NCBI GenBank assembly: GCA_016748015.1
Contig: JAAOMT010000003.1
Location: 543,187-607,186 of the forward strand
DNA from: Geosiphon pyriformis
Lineage: Eukaryota > Glomeromycota > Glomeromycetes > Archaeosporales > Geosiphonaceae
Length of the DNA: 64,000 nt
Direction: 5' to 3'
The stretch's first letter is position 1. Every line of letters begins with the position of its first letter. The notes under the pieces were generated by a model that saw only the letters and a list, made by a program, of their open reading frames with translations, was not told where the DNA came from and did no database searches. Both the position numbers and the translations under genes were made by a program. Positions 1-12,600 of this stretch are shown here, piece by piece.

Positions 1-1
1 A

Positions 2-520
2 GGTACAACAGGTCAATCAACTGATCAAGGTTCAATCACTTCCGGAAGCCAAGGAACAACAGATCAAGGCTCACAATCCTCATCAGGTTCTCTCACCGGC
101 CAAGGTACAACAGGTCAATCAACTGATCAAGGTTCAACCACTATTGGAAGTCAAGGAACAACAGATCAAGGTTCAACCGCTACTGGAAGCCAAGGAACAA
201 CAGATCAAGGTTCACAATCCTCATCAGGTTCTCTCAGTGGCCAAGGTTCAACAGGTCAATCAACTGATCAAGGTTCAACCACTGCTGGAAGCCAAGGAAC
301 AACAGATCAAGGTTCAACCGCTACTGGAAGCCAAGGAACAACAGATCAAGGTTCACAATCTTCATCAGGTTCTCTCACCGGCCAAGGTACAACAGGTCAA
401 TCAACTGATCAAGGTTCAATCACTTCCGGAAGCCAAGGAACAACAGATCAAGGCTCACAATCCTCATCAGGTTCTCTCACCGGCCAAGGTACAACAGGTC
501 AATCAACTGATCAAGGTAGT
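2..520 (+). repeat. Coding minisatellite, 102/141-bp units
   Basis: Four full in-frame units and a partial fifth: 2-103 (102 bp, 34 aa), 104-244 (141 bp, 47 aa), 245-385 (141 bp), 386-487 (102 bp), then a partial copy to about 520. The 141-bp form contains one extra 13-residue STATGSQGTTDQG block. Unit lengths are multiples of three, so copy-number change keeps the frame. Units differ at only a few bases, which suggests recent unequal exchange. Confidence 0.85.
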
Positions 521-1171
521 ATTAGCAGTAATGGTCAGTCTAGCAATGGCAATGGCAATGGTAATGGCAATGACAATGGTAGTCAAAGTAGTGATGGCAG
601 TAACAGTGAGAGTGCCAGCGGACAAAATAAAAACATTGATGGCAGTAACATCAGTGGTCAAAGTACCAACGGAAACGCCCAAATTAGCAGTAGCAATTCA
701 CAACAATCTAATGTCAACCAAGGCAACAGTGCCTTTACTTCAACTGCTTCTGGCGGGTTTTTCTCAACGAGTATTGCGATCAATACAATTTCTGGAACAA
801 CGTATACGACAACCTATACATTTTCTGGATCCACTGCCTTTACTACAACTGGCACAACTGATTCTTTTTCAGCTACAGCAACTGATTCCACAATAACTGG
901 GACACAAACGACAGACTTCACAAGCGCTACTTTTACTACTGATTCAACAAACTCAACTACTGATTCAACAAACACCACTACTGATTCACCAACCTCAACT
1001 GATTCAACAGACTCCACTGATTCCCCAACCTTAACAGCATCTACACAAAACGATACTAGAAACAATACCGATTCACTTCAATCTTCGGCCGTTCCCTTGA
1101 ACATATCGATATATTTTGCTTTCTCAGTTATTCTTATATCGACTTTTTGTTTTAACGCTCCCAAGCTATAA
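2..1171 (+). CDS. Ser/Thr/Gly/Gln-rich repeat cell-surface protein, 3' part
   Basis: An uninterrupted frame of 389 codons runs from base 2 to a TAA at 1169-1171; the start lies upstream of the window. The first ~173 residues are tandem repeats rich in G, S, T, Q and D. Then come an Asn/Gly/Ser-rich stretch, a Thr/Ser-rich stretch with many short TDST-type motifs, and a hydrophobic C-terminal segment (about 20 residues ending in NAPKL). A low-complexity Ser/Thr region closing in a short hydrophobic tail is typical of secreted, possibly GPI-anchored, fungal wall or mucin-like proteins. No enzymatic domain is visible. The role as a surface or adhesin-like protein is inferred from composition only. 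The other long frames here (144-896 +, 814-1065 -) are shadows of the repeat. Confidence 0.7.
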   Translation, partial: GTTGQSTDQGSITSGSQGTTDQGSQSSSGSLTGQGTTGQSTDQGSTTIGSQGTTDQGSTATGSQGTTDQGSQSSSGSLSGQGSTGQSTDQGSTTAGSQGTTDQGSTATGSQGTTDQGSQSSSGSLTGQGTTGQSTDQGSITSGSQGTTDQGSQSSSGSLTGQGTTGQSTDQGSISSNGQSSNGNGNGNGNDNGSQSSDGSNSESASGQNKNIDGSNISGQSTNGNAQISSSNSQQSNVNQGNSAFTSTASGGFFSTSIAINTISGTTYTTTYTFSGSTAFTTTGTTDSFSATATDSTITGTQTTDFTSATFTTDSTNSTTDSTNTTTDSPTSTDSTDSTDSPTLTASTQNDTRNNTDSLQSSAVPLNISIYFAFSVILISTFCFNAPKL

Positions 1172-1739
1172 ATTTTAGAATTCGGGAATAATTTGATTTT
1201 CACAAAACATTGCAATATCGCATGGCTCTGAAAAAATAAGCATTTCAAATCTTCCAATGGCTGGCTACAGATATTATAGAGTTAAATTTAGACCTTGACT
1301 CAATTAACTGTTAATTATTATCACTTTTTTCTAATGCACCAATTAATTGTACAAATAGATTTCATTCTGAATAAAGCCTTCAATATTTTTTAATTTACAT
1401 AATCCACAAATTAATCCAATCTTTAAACTGGGCATAAATAGTATTGAAAATTTTTACTACACGTCATACGTTGAATGCAAGAAAATATTAACCTCAACTT
1501 TCCTGAGTAGCCATTCAAGTTCAACATCCTTTAGATGGCTAAATCTCATCAACAGGAAGAAGCCTAATGACCAGAAAAACTTTGTAATGATAGGAATCTA
1601 TTTTGGAATTTCAACTTGATGGGAACAGGTTGTGGAAGGAAAATTAATTAAAATGGATTATTTATCGAGAGAATATCATTTACTAGATGTTGGGATTCCT
1701 AGAACTGTGCTTTACAGTTGAAGCAATGCAATAATTATG
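1172..1739. other. Intergenic, no feature seen
   Basis: AT-rich 3' flank of the repeat protein. I see no coding frame, RNA gene or repeat here. Confidence 0.6.
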
Positions 1740-2239
1740 AAAATTTTCAGCGGGTATTTGCCAAACTCGAAGTTTGATTGTGAAAATATCTGTATTTTTT
1801 GACAAAATTGAGTCTTTTAACCTGGTGTTTAATAAAAATTAAACGTTTTTTCATGGAATACAAGAGTGAATTCCTTCTTTTTTTTATAGTGCGTTGAATA
1901 TTCGGTTTGGCCATTATTTTGTTCAGAAAAAAGTTGTTAAATTTGATTCGTGAAAATTTTTTATTCCAAAGAATTGTTGACATCAGACGTTTTGGACTGA
2001 GGACATCTCGGTGAATTTTTATTTGATCAAGTTCATGAAACAGTTGTTTGAGAACATTCAACAATTTTAGCTATTTTTTTGTGTGTAGCATTTAATTTTT
2101 GGCATAAAAAATATTTTTTTTTGTTCTGCTGTAATATTTTTGCAAATCCCATTTTGTGTGATAAGACGCAGCAATCACAAAAAAATTTTAATTTCACTCT
2201 CCCAATTATCCCATTTAACCAAAAAAAAAGCTTGCACAA
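1740..2239 (-). pseudogene. Tc1/mariner-like transposase relic
   Basis: Two short overlapping frames on the minus strand (2239-2033 and 2064-1747) read together as a degraded transposase N-terminal half. The first ends in a helix-turn-helix-like string (ATHKKIAKIVECSQTTVS), the usual start of Tc1/mariner DNA-binding regions. The second is a Lys/Arg/Asn-rich segment with a KHQVKRLNFVKKYR-type run like the linker before the DDE catalytic core. No catalytic DDE region and no terminal inverted repeats were identified. The frames shift relative to each other, so the copy is broken. It could also be chance AT-rich coding. Confidence 0.35.
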
Positions 2240-3334
2240 AAATATTTAATATTGGACATTGACAAGATATTAACAATTGTATTAAATAACATTCTCAGCA
2301 AGAAATGGAATAAATTTGTATATACATACAAGACTTATAAAAATTTAGTAATTATTTAAGTTATTTTCCATGGAGAAAGCAAGTTGCCTGTTTATATAGT
2401 GTAATCAAATTTATTTTTAATATTCAATAAAAGTGATCAATTATATTATATAAAAAAGAAATAAAATGTGACAATAAACATTGTTTTTTTTGGAGCATTC
2501 ATTATTTTTTTCTATGACCATAAAATTCTTTGTTTTTTTTAGAATAATTTCAATTATACAAAATACAATCTTGCATTAAAATAAAAATTATATAAATTGT
2601 AACTAAGAATCATTTTCTAGAGTTGTGACATCCACACAACTCTATTTATTTTTTTGACTAGTTTTATTCCACATCTTCACTTTGTTGCAGTATACCCCAT
2701 AGTCATTATTATTATTAATAAGGGAAATTAAGCACTAATCATTTCATCTTGAGAAATTATTCTTTACTCAAATATCTTCTAATCTTGGCTCCCATGAAGT
2801 ATTGAGATATCATAGTTTAATTTCCTTCTTAAGCGCTAGAATTTCGCTTTAACTTTGAAATTTGTTTCAAAAGAATCGCTTAATAGTATCACTAAAAAAC
2901 AGCGAGCATGGCAACCTACAAACCCTTCCATGTGGTGCCCATAGAATTATTCACCGAAATAGTCAGTCTTGGGCATATCGAGGAATGTTTGACAGTTTGC
3001 AGTTTTTCTCAGTAGCTTAATTATGAAAATCTTAAATTCCATGATATAAGAATAGTATTCGAGTTCCATGAATTTTTCTCAATTTAATTTAAGCCTTTCA
3101 ATCTTACCCTTTTAAACTTGGTCGAAGGTTCTGTAGATCAAACTTAATGTCGTTGTAAAAAATTTCTTTTTATACTTGACTTTCTTACATCGAACATATT
3201 TTAACTTGCGATTAATATCGTGAGAAATGTCTGAATTTAAACGCATTCTTTACTAAAACAAAATGCACCGTCCAATTTATCAATTATCATTTCAATCTGA
3301 ATTACATCAACTCCATTCTTGTTTCACATAATTG
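2240..3334. other. AT-rich intergenic
   Basis: Poly-A/T tracts throughout. A short stretch near 2909-3010 could be read as the beginning of an F-box-like frame (met-ala-thr-tyr-lys-pro-phe...), but it is quickly interrupted. No supportable gene. Confidence 0.5.
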
Positions 3335-5669
3335 TCAATTATCGTCAGCTGATTTTCCAACTTGGCTTTGACAACTCGTAGTACTGCTTACACTACCACT
3401 TCTACTAAGAGCAGGTACAAGAAGATTCGAAGCCGAAGCCAAACCGAGAATTCTCCCAACACACTCCCTTCCAGCAGTCTGTGTGCTGACAGCTTCATAC
3501 AAAGTTTGTGCTAGCTCCTGAGCTGCTTTATCCAGCTGACGTTGAACCTCTTTAGCCTCGTCATTCGCACCACGTTCTTTTAAATATTTTTCACGTTTTG
3601 TCAGAAAATCCACTAATCTCTCCAAATTTTCTACGGCTTCCTGACGATATTGCCGTTTTTTCACACGCTCATGTTCTTCGGTTTCTTCACGTTTTCGTTT
3701 CAGATTTATTAATTCAAATTGCATTGCTTCTTTTTCATGGCTGGGAGTAAGAATAGATGGTGCTAGTGTTGGTTGTCGTACGGATACTTCAAAAATTGCC
3801 GAGCCGTCTGTAACTGTAAATGTGGTGAAATCCTTTTCCGGTGTTATATGCCAGGTGTTTGGGTAAGATTTAACAAGTGACTTAGTTTCTCGAATATCAA
3901 TTAAAATAAATGATTTGATGGGAATGGAAGAATATGTGCCGCCTAATTGATCAGTTGAAAGGGAATCACGGATTGAAATAGTTTTTAAAAAATAGTCTAT
4001 AATAACAAGCTGAGACTACAATCATTTAGTTTCCAGGTTACATACCATCTTTAAATCGTTGATGATGTTTTTTCAAATCTGTACCATCAATTAACAATTC
4101 AATCGCCCACTGCGGTTCTGAAATGTAAAAGTCAACAGCACCATCAACTGCAAATATTTTTCCGACATCCGGTGAAATATGCATGTCCTCTGGTAGACAA
4201 CTGTAAATTGCACGATAAAACTCCATCTGCCAAACACGCTCTAATAATCGAACACCATCTTTGGACCGGCCAAGACTATTAGACAAAGCTCTCGAATTGA
4301 GACGTGCTAATGATTCACGAACTAAGTCTTGAAGAGAAAAACCTTCTTCCAATGGATTCTTGGCTGATATACAGCGATGAAAAAAAGAAAGCAGCCTTGC
4401 AACTGGTGAAACAAACCCAACTCTACCTTCCCTCAGAATAAACTCTGGTCCTTTGTCATCAATATAAAATAAAACACCAGCTTTTAGAAGGGCTGTAACT
4501 GTTGCATCTGGGCCAGTTGAAGGAATTCGAATTTCGTCCCTAAGAAGTAATTTATCAATAACCTCACCCTCCTCTTTGTTGAATTTATACAAAGGTGCAC
4601 CTCGATGAGCTTTGAGATGTTCGATAAAATCAGGTGTAGTAAAATACGACATAATCTGACTATCTGTGGTTTTTTTATAATTGGTGCCCCGATAGGCAAA
4701 ATGATTGTCTATTCCATTAAGTATCCATCGAATCAATCCTAAATGACCAGCTGTAAAGTCCATAATATGTTTCGCTATTTTGTTACTCACAAAAATTTTT
4801 TTCTTTGAATTATAAGTGTTGAAAGCCTCAACGAGTTCAAATAACTCCGATTCTGTACAACGTACCAGTCCGAAACCATACTTCTGTTGAAAATCGACTG
4901 GACTTTGTGCTAAAGTTGCCAATCTACCGCCAGTAGAAAAGGCAACTACCTTAATTGTATCCCTACCCAAAGATCCTTGGCGGCATAGAGATTTTATACG
5001 AAGCCAGAATGTATCGTACTGTTGTCCATCGAAAATGTGATGAGTTTCGTCAAGAATGATAACACGTTCCCCATGTTTCGGATTTAGCCAGTATTTCCAA
5101 CTTTTTCCTGTCTCATTAATCCAAAATTCTTCAAAAGGCATATCTTCGACACCCAAAAAACAAACTTGTAATACAGGCGTCCCTTTTTTACGATAATATT
5201 CTTCTAATAGGATACAAAGAGATGTTTTCCCAGTGAATGGTGGTGCTCGAATTAAGATCACTCGATCTTGTTGAATAAATTGACGAATCCTCGTGACAGT
5301 TTCTTCACGACGCGTGATCCAATTATCGGTTTTTAAACTGATTCCTTCATTTTCGATAGATGGCATATTTATGTCGCAGTCGACGCTCGAAAAGGAATCA
5401 AGATTATTTAAGTCTTGAATATTGATCTCAGGTTCTTTCAACCTTTCTAATTCCCTGGAAAAAGTGAACTCGAGTTCCAAAGGAAAGTCTTCGGCGTTTT
5501 TGCTGGATTCTCGAGTAAATAAAGATGTGTTAGGGTATGGTTGATAAGAGTTCGGTTCTTCGATATTACTAACAGTCTCACTGTTATCGGTGCTGCTTCT
5601 GTTAACGTTATTGCCTTTGTTATTGTTATTGTTGCTTAGATTGAAAAATCTTTCCAATTCATTACTCAT
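3335..5669 (-). CDS. Crinkler-like P-loop NTPase / REase-fold protein
   Basis: Two exons on the minus strand: 5669-4046 and 3996-3335. The 49-bp intron has donor GTATGT and acceptor TATAG, and phases close, giving 761 aa. Start chosen at the ATG at 5669, because the frame just upstream opens only on TTG. Residues ~1-110 are Asn/Ser-rich and disordered. A P-loop ATPase follows, with Walker A (PPFTGKTS, ~144-151) and a Walker B-like IILDE (~204-208). Near residues 505-540 there is a VDFYI...WAIELLIDG...HHQRF block matching the PD-(D/E)xK nuclease-like end of Crinkler (CRN) proteins. The C-terminal ~130 residues are a charged, probably coiled-coil tail. CRN-type NTPase-nuclease proteins are expanded in these fungi and in oomycetes; some act as host-directed effectors. 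No signal peptide is visible. Function is inferred from family. Confidence 0.75.
3997..4045 (-). other. Intron of Crinkler-like gene
   Basis: Donor GTATGT begins at 4045 and acceptor TATAG ends at 3997. Without splicing the frame stops just past the nuclease-like motif; with splicing the reading frame continues for another 220 codons. Confidence 0.75.
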
Positions 5670-8281
5670 TGTGGGAATAAAACGAGACAATAAATTATGA
5701 AAAAATTTCGGCTTCTATATAAGACAAATAGGAGTTTGTCTCTTCTAATTGAAAGACAATGAATAAAATTTTTGATGCAGGAAGTTAGTGTATTGAATTT
5801 GCTCTTTTTGAGAACATTATATCAAAGGTACGTCCTAGGAGGTTGGTGCTTCAAAGTTTTCGGCGGGTAATAGAGCTCAATAAAAGACTGTCACGAACCA
5901 AAATTCAATTTTTGTATGAGCAATTATAACAACGATTTGAGATATTGAAGGTTGAACAAACCTGTTTATTGAACTCGGATTATATATATGGATACTTTTA
6001 TTGACCAAAATACTTTAACACCAAATTCACATCTTGGATGATATCGAGATTTCTAAGAGAAGCTTTACTTGGCTTCCTTCAATGTAATCAAGAGCAAGAA
6101 AAAAAATTAATGTAATCAAAACATGTTCTCAAGATAATATTGCAATATGTGAACATATTACCAAATAAGAAATCCCTTCATTTTCATGTGCAAAGAAAAA
6201 ATTCATAATTTTTTTTATTGGCTTTCAAGACTCGAAGCGATGCCCAAGTTTTAAGTCCCGCAACCTTTTGATCAGGAAACCCTGCTTTTAAAATAAGTAA
6301 ATTTTTTAATCACGCAGGATTCAGACAGATTTTGAATAATAAGGCTGCAAGGGATATTTCATCAATTAGATTATCTTAAGACTTTTTGCAATTCATCAAT
6401 TTTTTGGAGTGCTGTGAATTCAACTCATTGAATAGTTCTCATAAAAATTTTAAAAGGAAAACTTTTCATTTTTCATGGTGAATAATTTATCGTATTTTAA
6501 GGCATTAAACTTTTTGCTTTCATGTATTCTTTACCCTGTTCTAAATACAGAATCTTCAGTGCTGCATGAAGCTTGAAAGGGTGCGGGTATTTTTTGGTCT
6601 GAATTCTTGATCTCATGTAATAATTATTTTAGAGATAACCCATTTGGAGATTTTAATTAAAGTTTTGATTGGCATTTCATGAAAAACTGGATTTACCAAA
6701 ATTGACGACATTACAATTAAGCATTATTTTCAAAGGCTTTGCTCAAATCGATAAAATTCAGGGGTCTAGGATTTTACGTAAGTCTAGAAAATTCTCCTTT
6801 CCCACCCTTACAGCTTATAATATTTCTAGAAAAATCGGCAGTGTTTATGATAATGTAAGCTTATCAAGCCTTAGCTGTTTAGCTTGGATTAATGCATTTT
6901 TTTTAATACAATCATAATATCCGTATTATCAAAATATTATTCAAAGAAGCAGATTCCCTTTTTGAGGTCAAATTACGAGAGATCAAGTTTTTCTCAAGGT
7001 CTTTCAATTAGAAAATTTTAATATTATCCACAATTTTGTAAATCGTAGCTAAAACTAATTTGATATTGTTTTCTGCAACTTCCCGTCCCTGAAAATCGTT
7101 TATTTCTCCGGTAAAATGCGCATTTAAGCATGAATATTTATGGGTTTAATTGTTCTTTAGATTTATTCTATTAAAATTCAAAAACCAATCGATTTGGTAA
7201 CCAAGACAAATTAGTTTTTTCCTATCCAACTTCAGTGAAAGGTATCGGAATTGACACTGACCAGAACTGGAATCGTTTCATCATTATCCATGTGGCTTTT
7301 GTCTCGGCCTTATTATTCATCAAATTTTTATATTAATCTCAAATTGGCGGATAATAATCAGATAATTTTCCCTACTTCGAATCTCCAAATGTGAAGTTTA
7401 AAACCACTGAAAAGAGAGACATGAAATACCACTTATTTATTGATTTAAACTTCTCTATTCGAATAATCTATCTGAAAAATAGATTGTTCTATATGAACCC
7501 AATTAAGCTCGTTTTTTTTTGGGCTCTTACTTGATTCAGGGGGATGGAAATTTTATATCGAAATATGAGTGCCTAGTTATAAAGAATCGGAAATGCTTCT
7601 TGAACTGATCTTATATTTCTAAATCTGGTATGGAATTGATTTATAGTGCAACAAAATGACTGATCTTATTTGCTATAGTTTATCACAACTCTGTGTTTTA
7701 ACGCGTCTGTATCTACACTTTATACAAAGAGACCTTTCAGCTACTTTATTTTGAATACAAACGCTATAAAAATAAAAGGAAAATTATATACAAAGAGGAA
7801 TGTTCGAAAAAAGCCAATTTAAAATATAGATATTCAACGGGTATTTCTTTGAAATGTTTATGAAAGTGTCGATTCAAATAATGTAGAAAAATCTGTTTCA
7901 GCAACTCTCCGTTTTAAAAAATGAAATTATCCTCCAGTCCAGTAATACCAGTCTATTAATCTAGAGGAAGTAAAAAAATTTCAATAAATGATCAACAATT
8001 CAATTAAGCACAGAATTCTTAATGCCCACATTCTGAAATCTTGATCCTTCCAATCTCTCGTCTCGGTTACATTTTCCCTTTGGTATTTTTTAATCTCTTT
8101 GACTTTGTGGCCAATAACTAAATGAAGTAGAAAGGACAAAACTAAGTGAATTTAAAGATACAACAACAACAAGTGTTCTTTCTTTTACCTACATGATCTT
8201 GAACAATCAAATCCTTCCCTTATATCTGTTAAGAATAAAATTTTCATGAAAATATATTAGATAGAATTCCAAAGACTTCTT
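5670..8281. other. Intergenic, no gene supported
   Basis: 2.6 kb of AT-rich DNA between two minus-strand genes. The longest open frame (6669-6917 +, 82 codons) has no recognisable motif and no splice-linked neighbour, so I do not call it. Confidence 0.55.
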
Positions 8282-9684
8282 CTATACGAGCGCACAAAAT
8301 TTTCTAGACTTACCACCAAAACTCGTCGAATTAATTGGATCAATGAACCTTAAAAACCTAGTTTTATATACTGCTTCAGGATGATATCTTTGTGGCTTTT
8401 TGCAAAACCCATTAGTCATTTTTGATGCTACTGGATCAACTTCTAGGGATAGATGCCTCGGTATTTGAATATTGTCTTCCGATCCTATTTTGGTACGAGC
8501 ACTTAGCAAGCCTTCCAAAAGGTCAGCAGTTGGCCGTCTCCAAGGATCAGAATCCCAGCATCGTTCGATTAACTCTTTTAAGTGTAGTGGAATATGACTT
8601 CCAATATAAGGACGTAACCCATTATAAATACCTATATGAAGATGTGGATCATGGGCGCGATCGATAAAGGGCCTTTCTTTCATCAAATATTCCCATATCA
8701 CCATCCCGAAACTATAAATGTCAGCTGCTTGTGTGTATGCACCCCCAAGTAAAACTTCTGGTGCTACATAAGGCATTACACCATAGACACCTTTTGCCGG
8801 TGAATGTTCTATCTCAACAGGTTTACTTAAGCCAACATCACCAATATAAAAATTCTTTCCAGATTGTAAAATGTTGCCGGCATGAATGTTGCGATGAATT
8901 AAGCCAGCAGCATGAATTACAGAGAGACCAATAGCGATTTGTTTTAAGCTTTTAACCTCACCAGGTGAAAACTTATTATCCCCCTTATTTCGAGATAAGT
9001 AAACGTTCAAATCTCCCTGGTCAGCGTATTGCATTATCATTGCGTATTCTTTTGTTGCAGGATTTTGGGTGATGCCATAGCAACGCAAAACATTTCGAAG
9101 TGAAAAGTTTTCAAAGTCTTGTCCATCAGGAGCACACCGCAATAATGCTTTTAGCTTTAAAATTAAACAATAAAAACAATATTGATTGAATGTGTAATTG
9201 ATTTTGTTAATATTGAGAAGCGGTTTAGAAATTGATTTAATAGGATGTTTACCTCGTTGAAAAAATCAGCTTGAATATTTTGAGAATTTCGATGAGTTCT
9301 TAAAACAGTTCTTAAACCACATCGTCTTTCCCACATTGGCAAAGATTTCTGAGATTTTGAACCATCAAAAAATGGTGGTCCGTCCCGCGGACCTTCTTTC
9401 CAGGTAGCTGTATAAACGGTGCTAAAAGCTCCTTGTCCAATTTGCTTGATTTCACTAAATCGATTGTAAGGTATCCATTCGATAAACGAGTAAATTGATG
9501 GAGCATCTCGTTGAATTTCTCGAATCACTTTATCGATGATTTTATTTCCGCTTGTCCATTTTGGGAATGCTTCTTGATACCGAAGGTATTCACAGTTTGA
9601 ACACCAATAAAAATATGTTCTTGGATTTTTACAATTTCCACATGTTCCAAAATCGTCATCAGAGGCAGTTTGATCCCAAGCCAT
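8282..9684 (-). CDS. TKL-like protein kinase fold, probable pseudokinase
   Basis: Two exons, 9684-9253 and 9154-8282, with a 98-bp intron (donor GTAAAC, acceptor TTAAAG); 434 aa. Start at the ATG at 9684; a longer frame upstream begins only with TTG. A Zn-ribbon-like head (C15-x2-C18, C28-x2-C31), the WTSGN segment and EWIPY lead into the kinase domain. The Gly-rich loop IGQGAFSTV is intact (~82-90). The beta-3 Lys of VAIK appears as Arg (VLR, ~129), and HRD is HRN (231-233), so the catalytic base is missing. The metal-binding Asp is kept in GDVG (~250) and APE is intact (275-277). This architecture is typical of the large Glomeromycotina kinase expansion. With Lys and HRD-Asp both changed, a scaffold or regulatory role is more likely than catalysis. 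The C-terminal ~60 residues are unassigned. Confidence 0.8.
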
Positions 9685-12600
9685 TGTGTTAATTTTATGA
9701 CAAAAACAACCAGTTTTTTCTTTAAATGAACGAACCAAATTACTAAAAGAGGAAAAGTGCTCTTCAAACCAACTCTGAAACAAATGAATGTACCGAAAAT
9801 GCGGTTGCTTTGGTAAAAGAAGAAAGCAAAGAAAAAATGATCAAGTAATAATCAGGGTTTTCACAACAAAAGTTAATTTTTAATGATTAATGATGTGTGT
9901 GTATATATATAGAGATTAAAGAAAGAAAAAGCGAGTCTAAATTTATATAGACTTTTAATTGCTCTCATAAATTGTAAACAGACTAAAGAGAAAACGAGAA
10001 GAAGCGAGAATTCAATGTATTTTAAAGGTCAGCTCACTGTATAAATATTATTATCTGTTTACCGGAAAAAGCAAATTAGAAAAGATACACAAGGAAACAA
10101 AACAAAGTTGTTTAAAATGTGTGTGAAACAAAAATGATATTGGCAAAAAGCCTGTAAGAGGGTTTTTGAAGTTACGCATTATGATACCTTTAGTTTAAAC
10201 AAAGTCCAAAATTTTATTGTAATTCCATGTTACACGTATTTAAATCCTTATTCCAATCAAAAAATAAATTACCGTAAAAAATAATCTTGATGAAAAAATT
10301 GCTCAACAATTCTTCGCACCAATATAGCATGTATTTCCTGATTGGTTCGTGGGAGGACTCCTTAAAAAGTCCTACAGTCAAAGTTTTACCAAATGATAAA
10401 ATGATGTACTGTACATGTCGGAATAATATTTTAAAACCCATTTCGTGTTTCCTGATTTATACTCGAATAGCTGATAATGTTTATAAATAAAATTTCTATA
10501 TAGAATTAGGAAATCTGGGAATATTCATATTGAGATTAGGAAGCTCGGTTTACGGCCTTTGGAATATCAAGTTCAATGAAATTTATACTGACAATTATTT
10601 GATAGTTTTTTCTTTTATTCTTGAGAATTTGAAACCGATCGAGATCAAATTTGTTTATTATTTTAAAATTGCAAAAATATCTGCCAGTCTGAATTTGTTC
10701 CAAGGATCATTGGTATAAAAAAAAAGAATTGAGGGGATGAAAAGATAATGATTTTTCAATCTATCTTCTTAAATTTCAAAATCAGTTCTTGTAAAAAGAA
10801 AAGCATTTTTTAACATATCAAACCAAAATTGAAAATTCTCTTCTTAAAGGATAAACAGAATAGAATATTATTCGAAAACTCTGGTTAAGTTATTCTCAAA
10901 CTTGAATCGTATAGTTTTTTGAATCAGTTTCAAACTTGGAAATAAAATAAGAGACAACCAGAAAAACTTATAAAATTGAAGTATTACAAATTATTAAAAT
11001 AATCCGGGAAAGACATTTTCAAGTTTGTACCTCAAAAAATAATGCTTTATAAATGAAATCATGTTTCATCAAAAAATGATTATATTTAAGGGTTTAATTA
11101 AAATGAAAATAATTGTCACTCAATCATCAATATTAAAATTTATTTATTAATTAAATGAGATATTTTAGCAAATAATCCCGAAGTAGCTATTCCCAAAAAA
11201 ACAGAGAAAAATTAGATCACATGATTTTGAATCTTGCAGGCAAATCAAAGGAGTGTGATTTTCTTTATACCTGTAATTGAGAAGATGGGTAGGTTAGGAA
11301 TGATAATATACAGTCTTCACCTGTTTCAGATTTAAATCCATGATTCATCTGTGAAAGTATTTTAAGTTGATAGCTTGAATTTTAAATCTTTTTTAAACAA
11401 TATTAATCGGGTTCAATACTAATGGACAACAGTTAATACTAATTTCTAAGAACAAAATAAAAAATGATCCAATAAAATTTTGAATTGAAACGCATGATGC
11501 ATACTTCAAAATACCAATCACCATCATACTTTACTTTGGAGTAACTCGTTAGGTTCTTTGATTTTGTTTTCCTTTGTGGACCGAAAACTTAGTTTTTGAA
11601 AGTGAATTCCTGAGATGTATCATGTAAACATGAGTTCAATTATGCTGTATGAATTATTGTTGATAATGTGCAATATTAAAACTTTGGAGATTTTCTTACC
11701 AAAGCTTTTGATCAATTTCGGTTTGCACTAATTTATGATGCATTTTCGAACATGCATATTACAATTGTATGTCATGAATTTTTAATTTATAAAAATCATT
11801 GGTTATTACGATTGTCCTTCCTCTAATGACCATTTTAAACGTGCAAATTGGCATAAAAATTGATATATTTACAAATTACATATAATCAATTGGTTTTGTT
11901 TTTTCAAAACGTGGTCATTTATAATTCTACTCAAAATTAAAGTCCCACTTTCAAAACGAGATTTATTTCGGACACTTTTTTTTGTTTTATGATGTTAAAA
12001 CTCAATTCTGATATACATGAAATCATATATGTGTAAATTTTATATTCTTTCCTTTTACAATTCTCTATAGTAGATAGAGTGATGAATTTAGCATTATCAA
12101 GTAAAAGATAATATTTAAATTGTAAAAAAATTAATAGCTATAAGGAAATTAAGGAAATTATTTGTTTTACTGATCCATTGATTAGTTCATGATGACTGAT
12201 AACTTGCATAAGTTTTAAAAAATAAAACATACTTTATTTAGATAAATACTACGTTTTTATTAAAGTTAAATAATAAACTTGAATTAATGATATAAAGATA
12301 ATTATAAACTGTTTAATATTCATTATACATTTAAATAATTTTCTTCTTTAAAAAGTTGGTTGCTAACTTAATAATTGATCTGTTTCTTGTAACAAATAAT
12401 TAACTATAAATTATTATTTAATGTATTATGCAATTTATTCATGTATTGTGATTTGATTTGATTTGATTTGGTTTGGTTTGGTTTGAATTTGAATTTGAAT
12501 TTTTTTAAATAACTGATATTTAATTTGGTAAAATTTTAATAGTTTTAATAAAAGTGTTTTGTTACTATTTTTTTTGAAAATGTTTTTTTTGATGATGTTT

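Noticed and set aside
144-896. 250-codon + strand frame over the repeat
   Set aside because: Out of frame with the 389-codon open frame that ends in a hydrophobic tail; it arises only because the repeat units are multiples of three and open in more than one frame.
814-1065. 83-codon minus frame rich in Val/Ser
   Set aside because: Antisense of the Thr/Ser-rich coding segment; no independent support.
2909-3010. Possible F-box protein start
   Set aside because: Only about 30 residues before an in-frame stop and no continuing exon found.
6669-6917. 82-codon + frame
   Set aside because: AT-rich intergenic DNA, no motif, no splice-linked neighbour.
10214-10718. Overlapping 62-75-codon frames on both strands
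   Set aside because: Mutually antisense and without family features; expected by chance.
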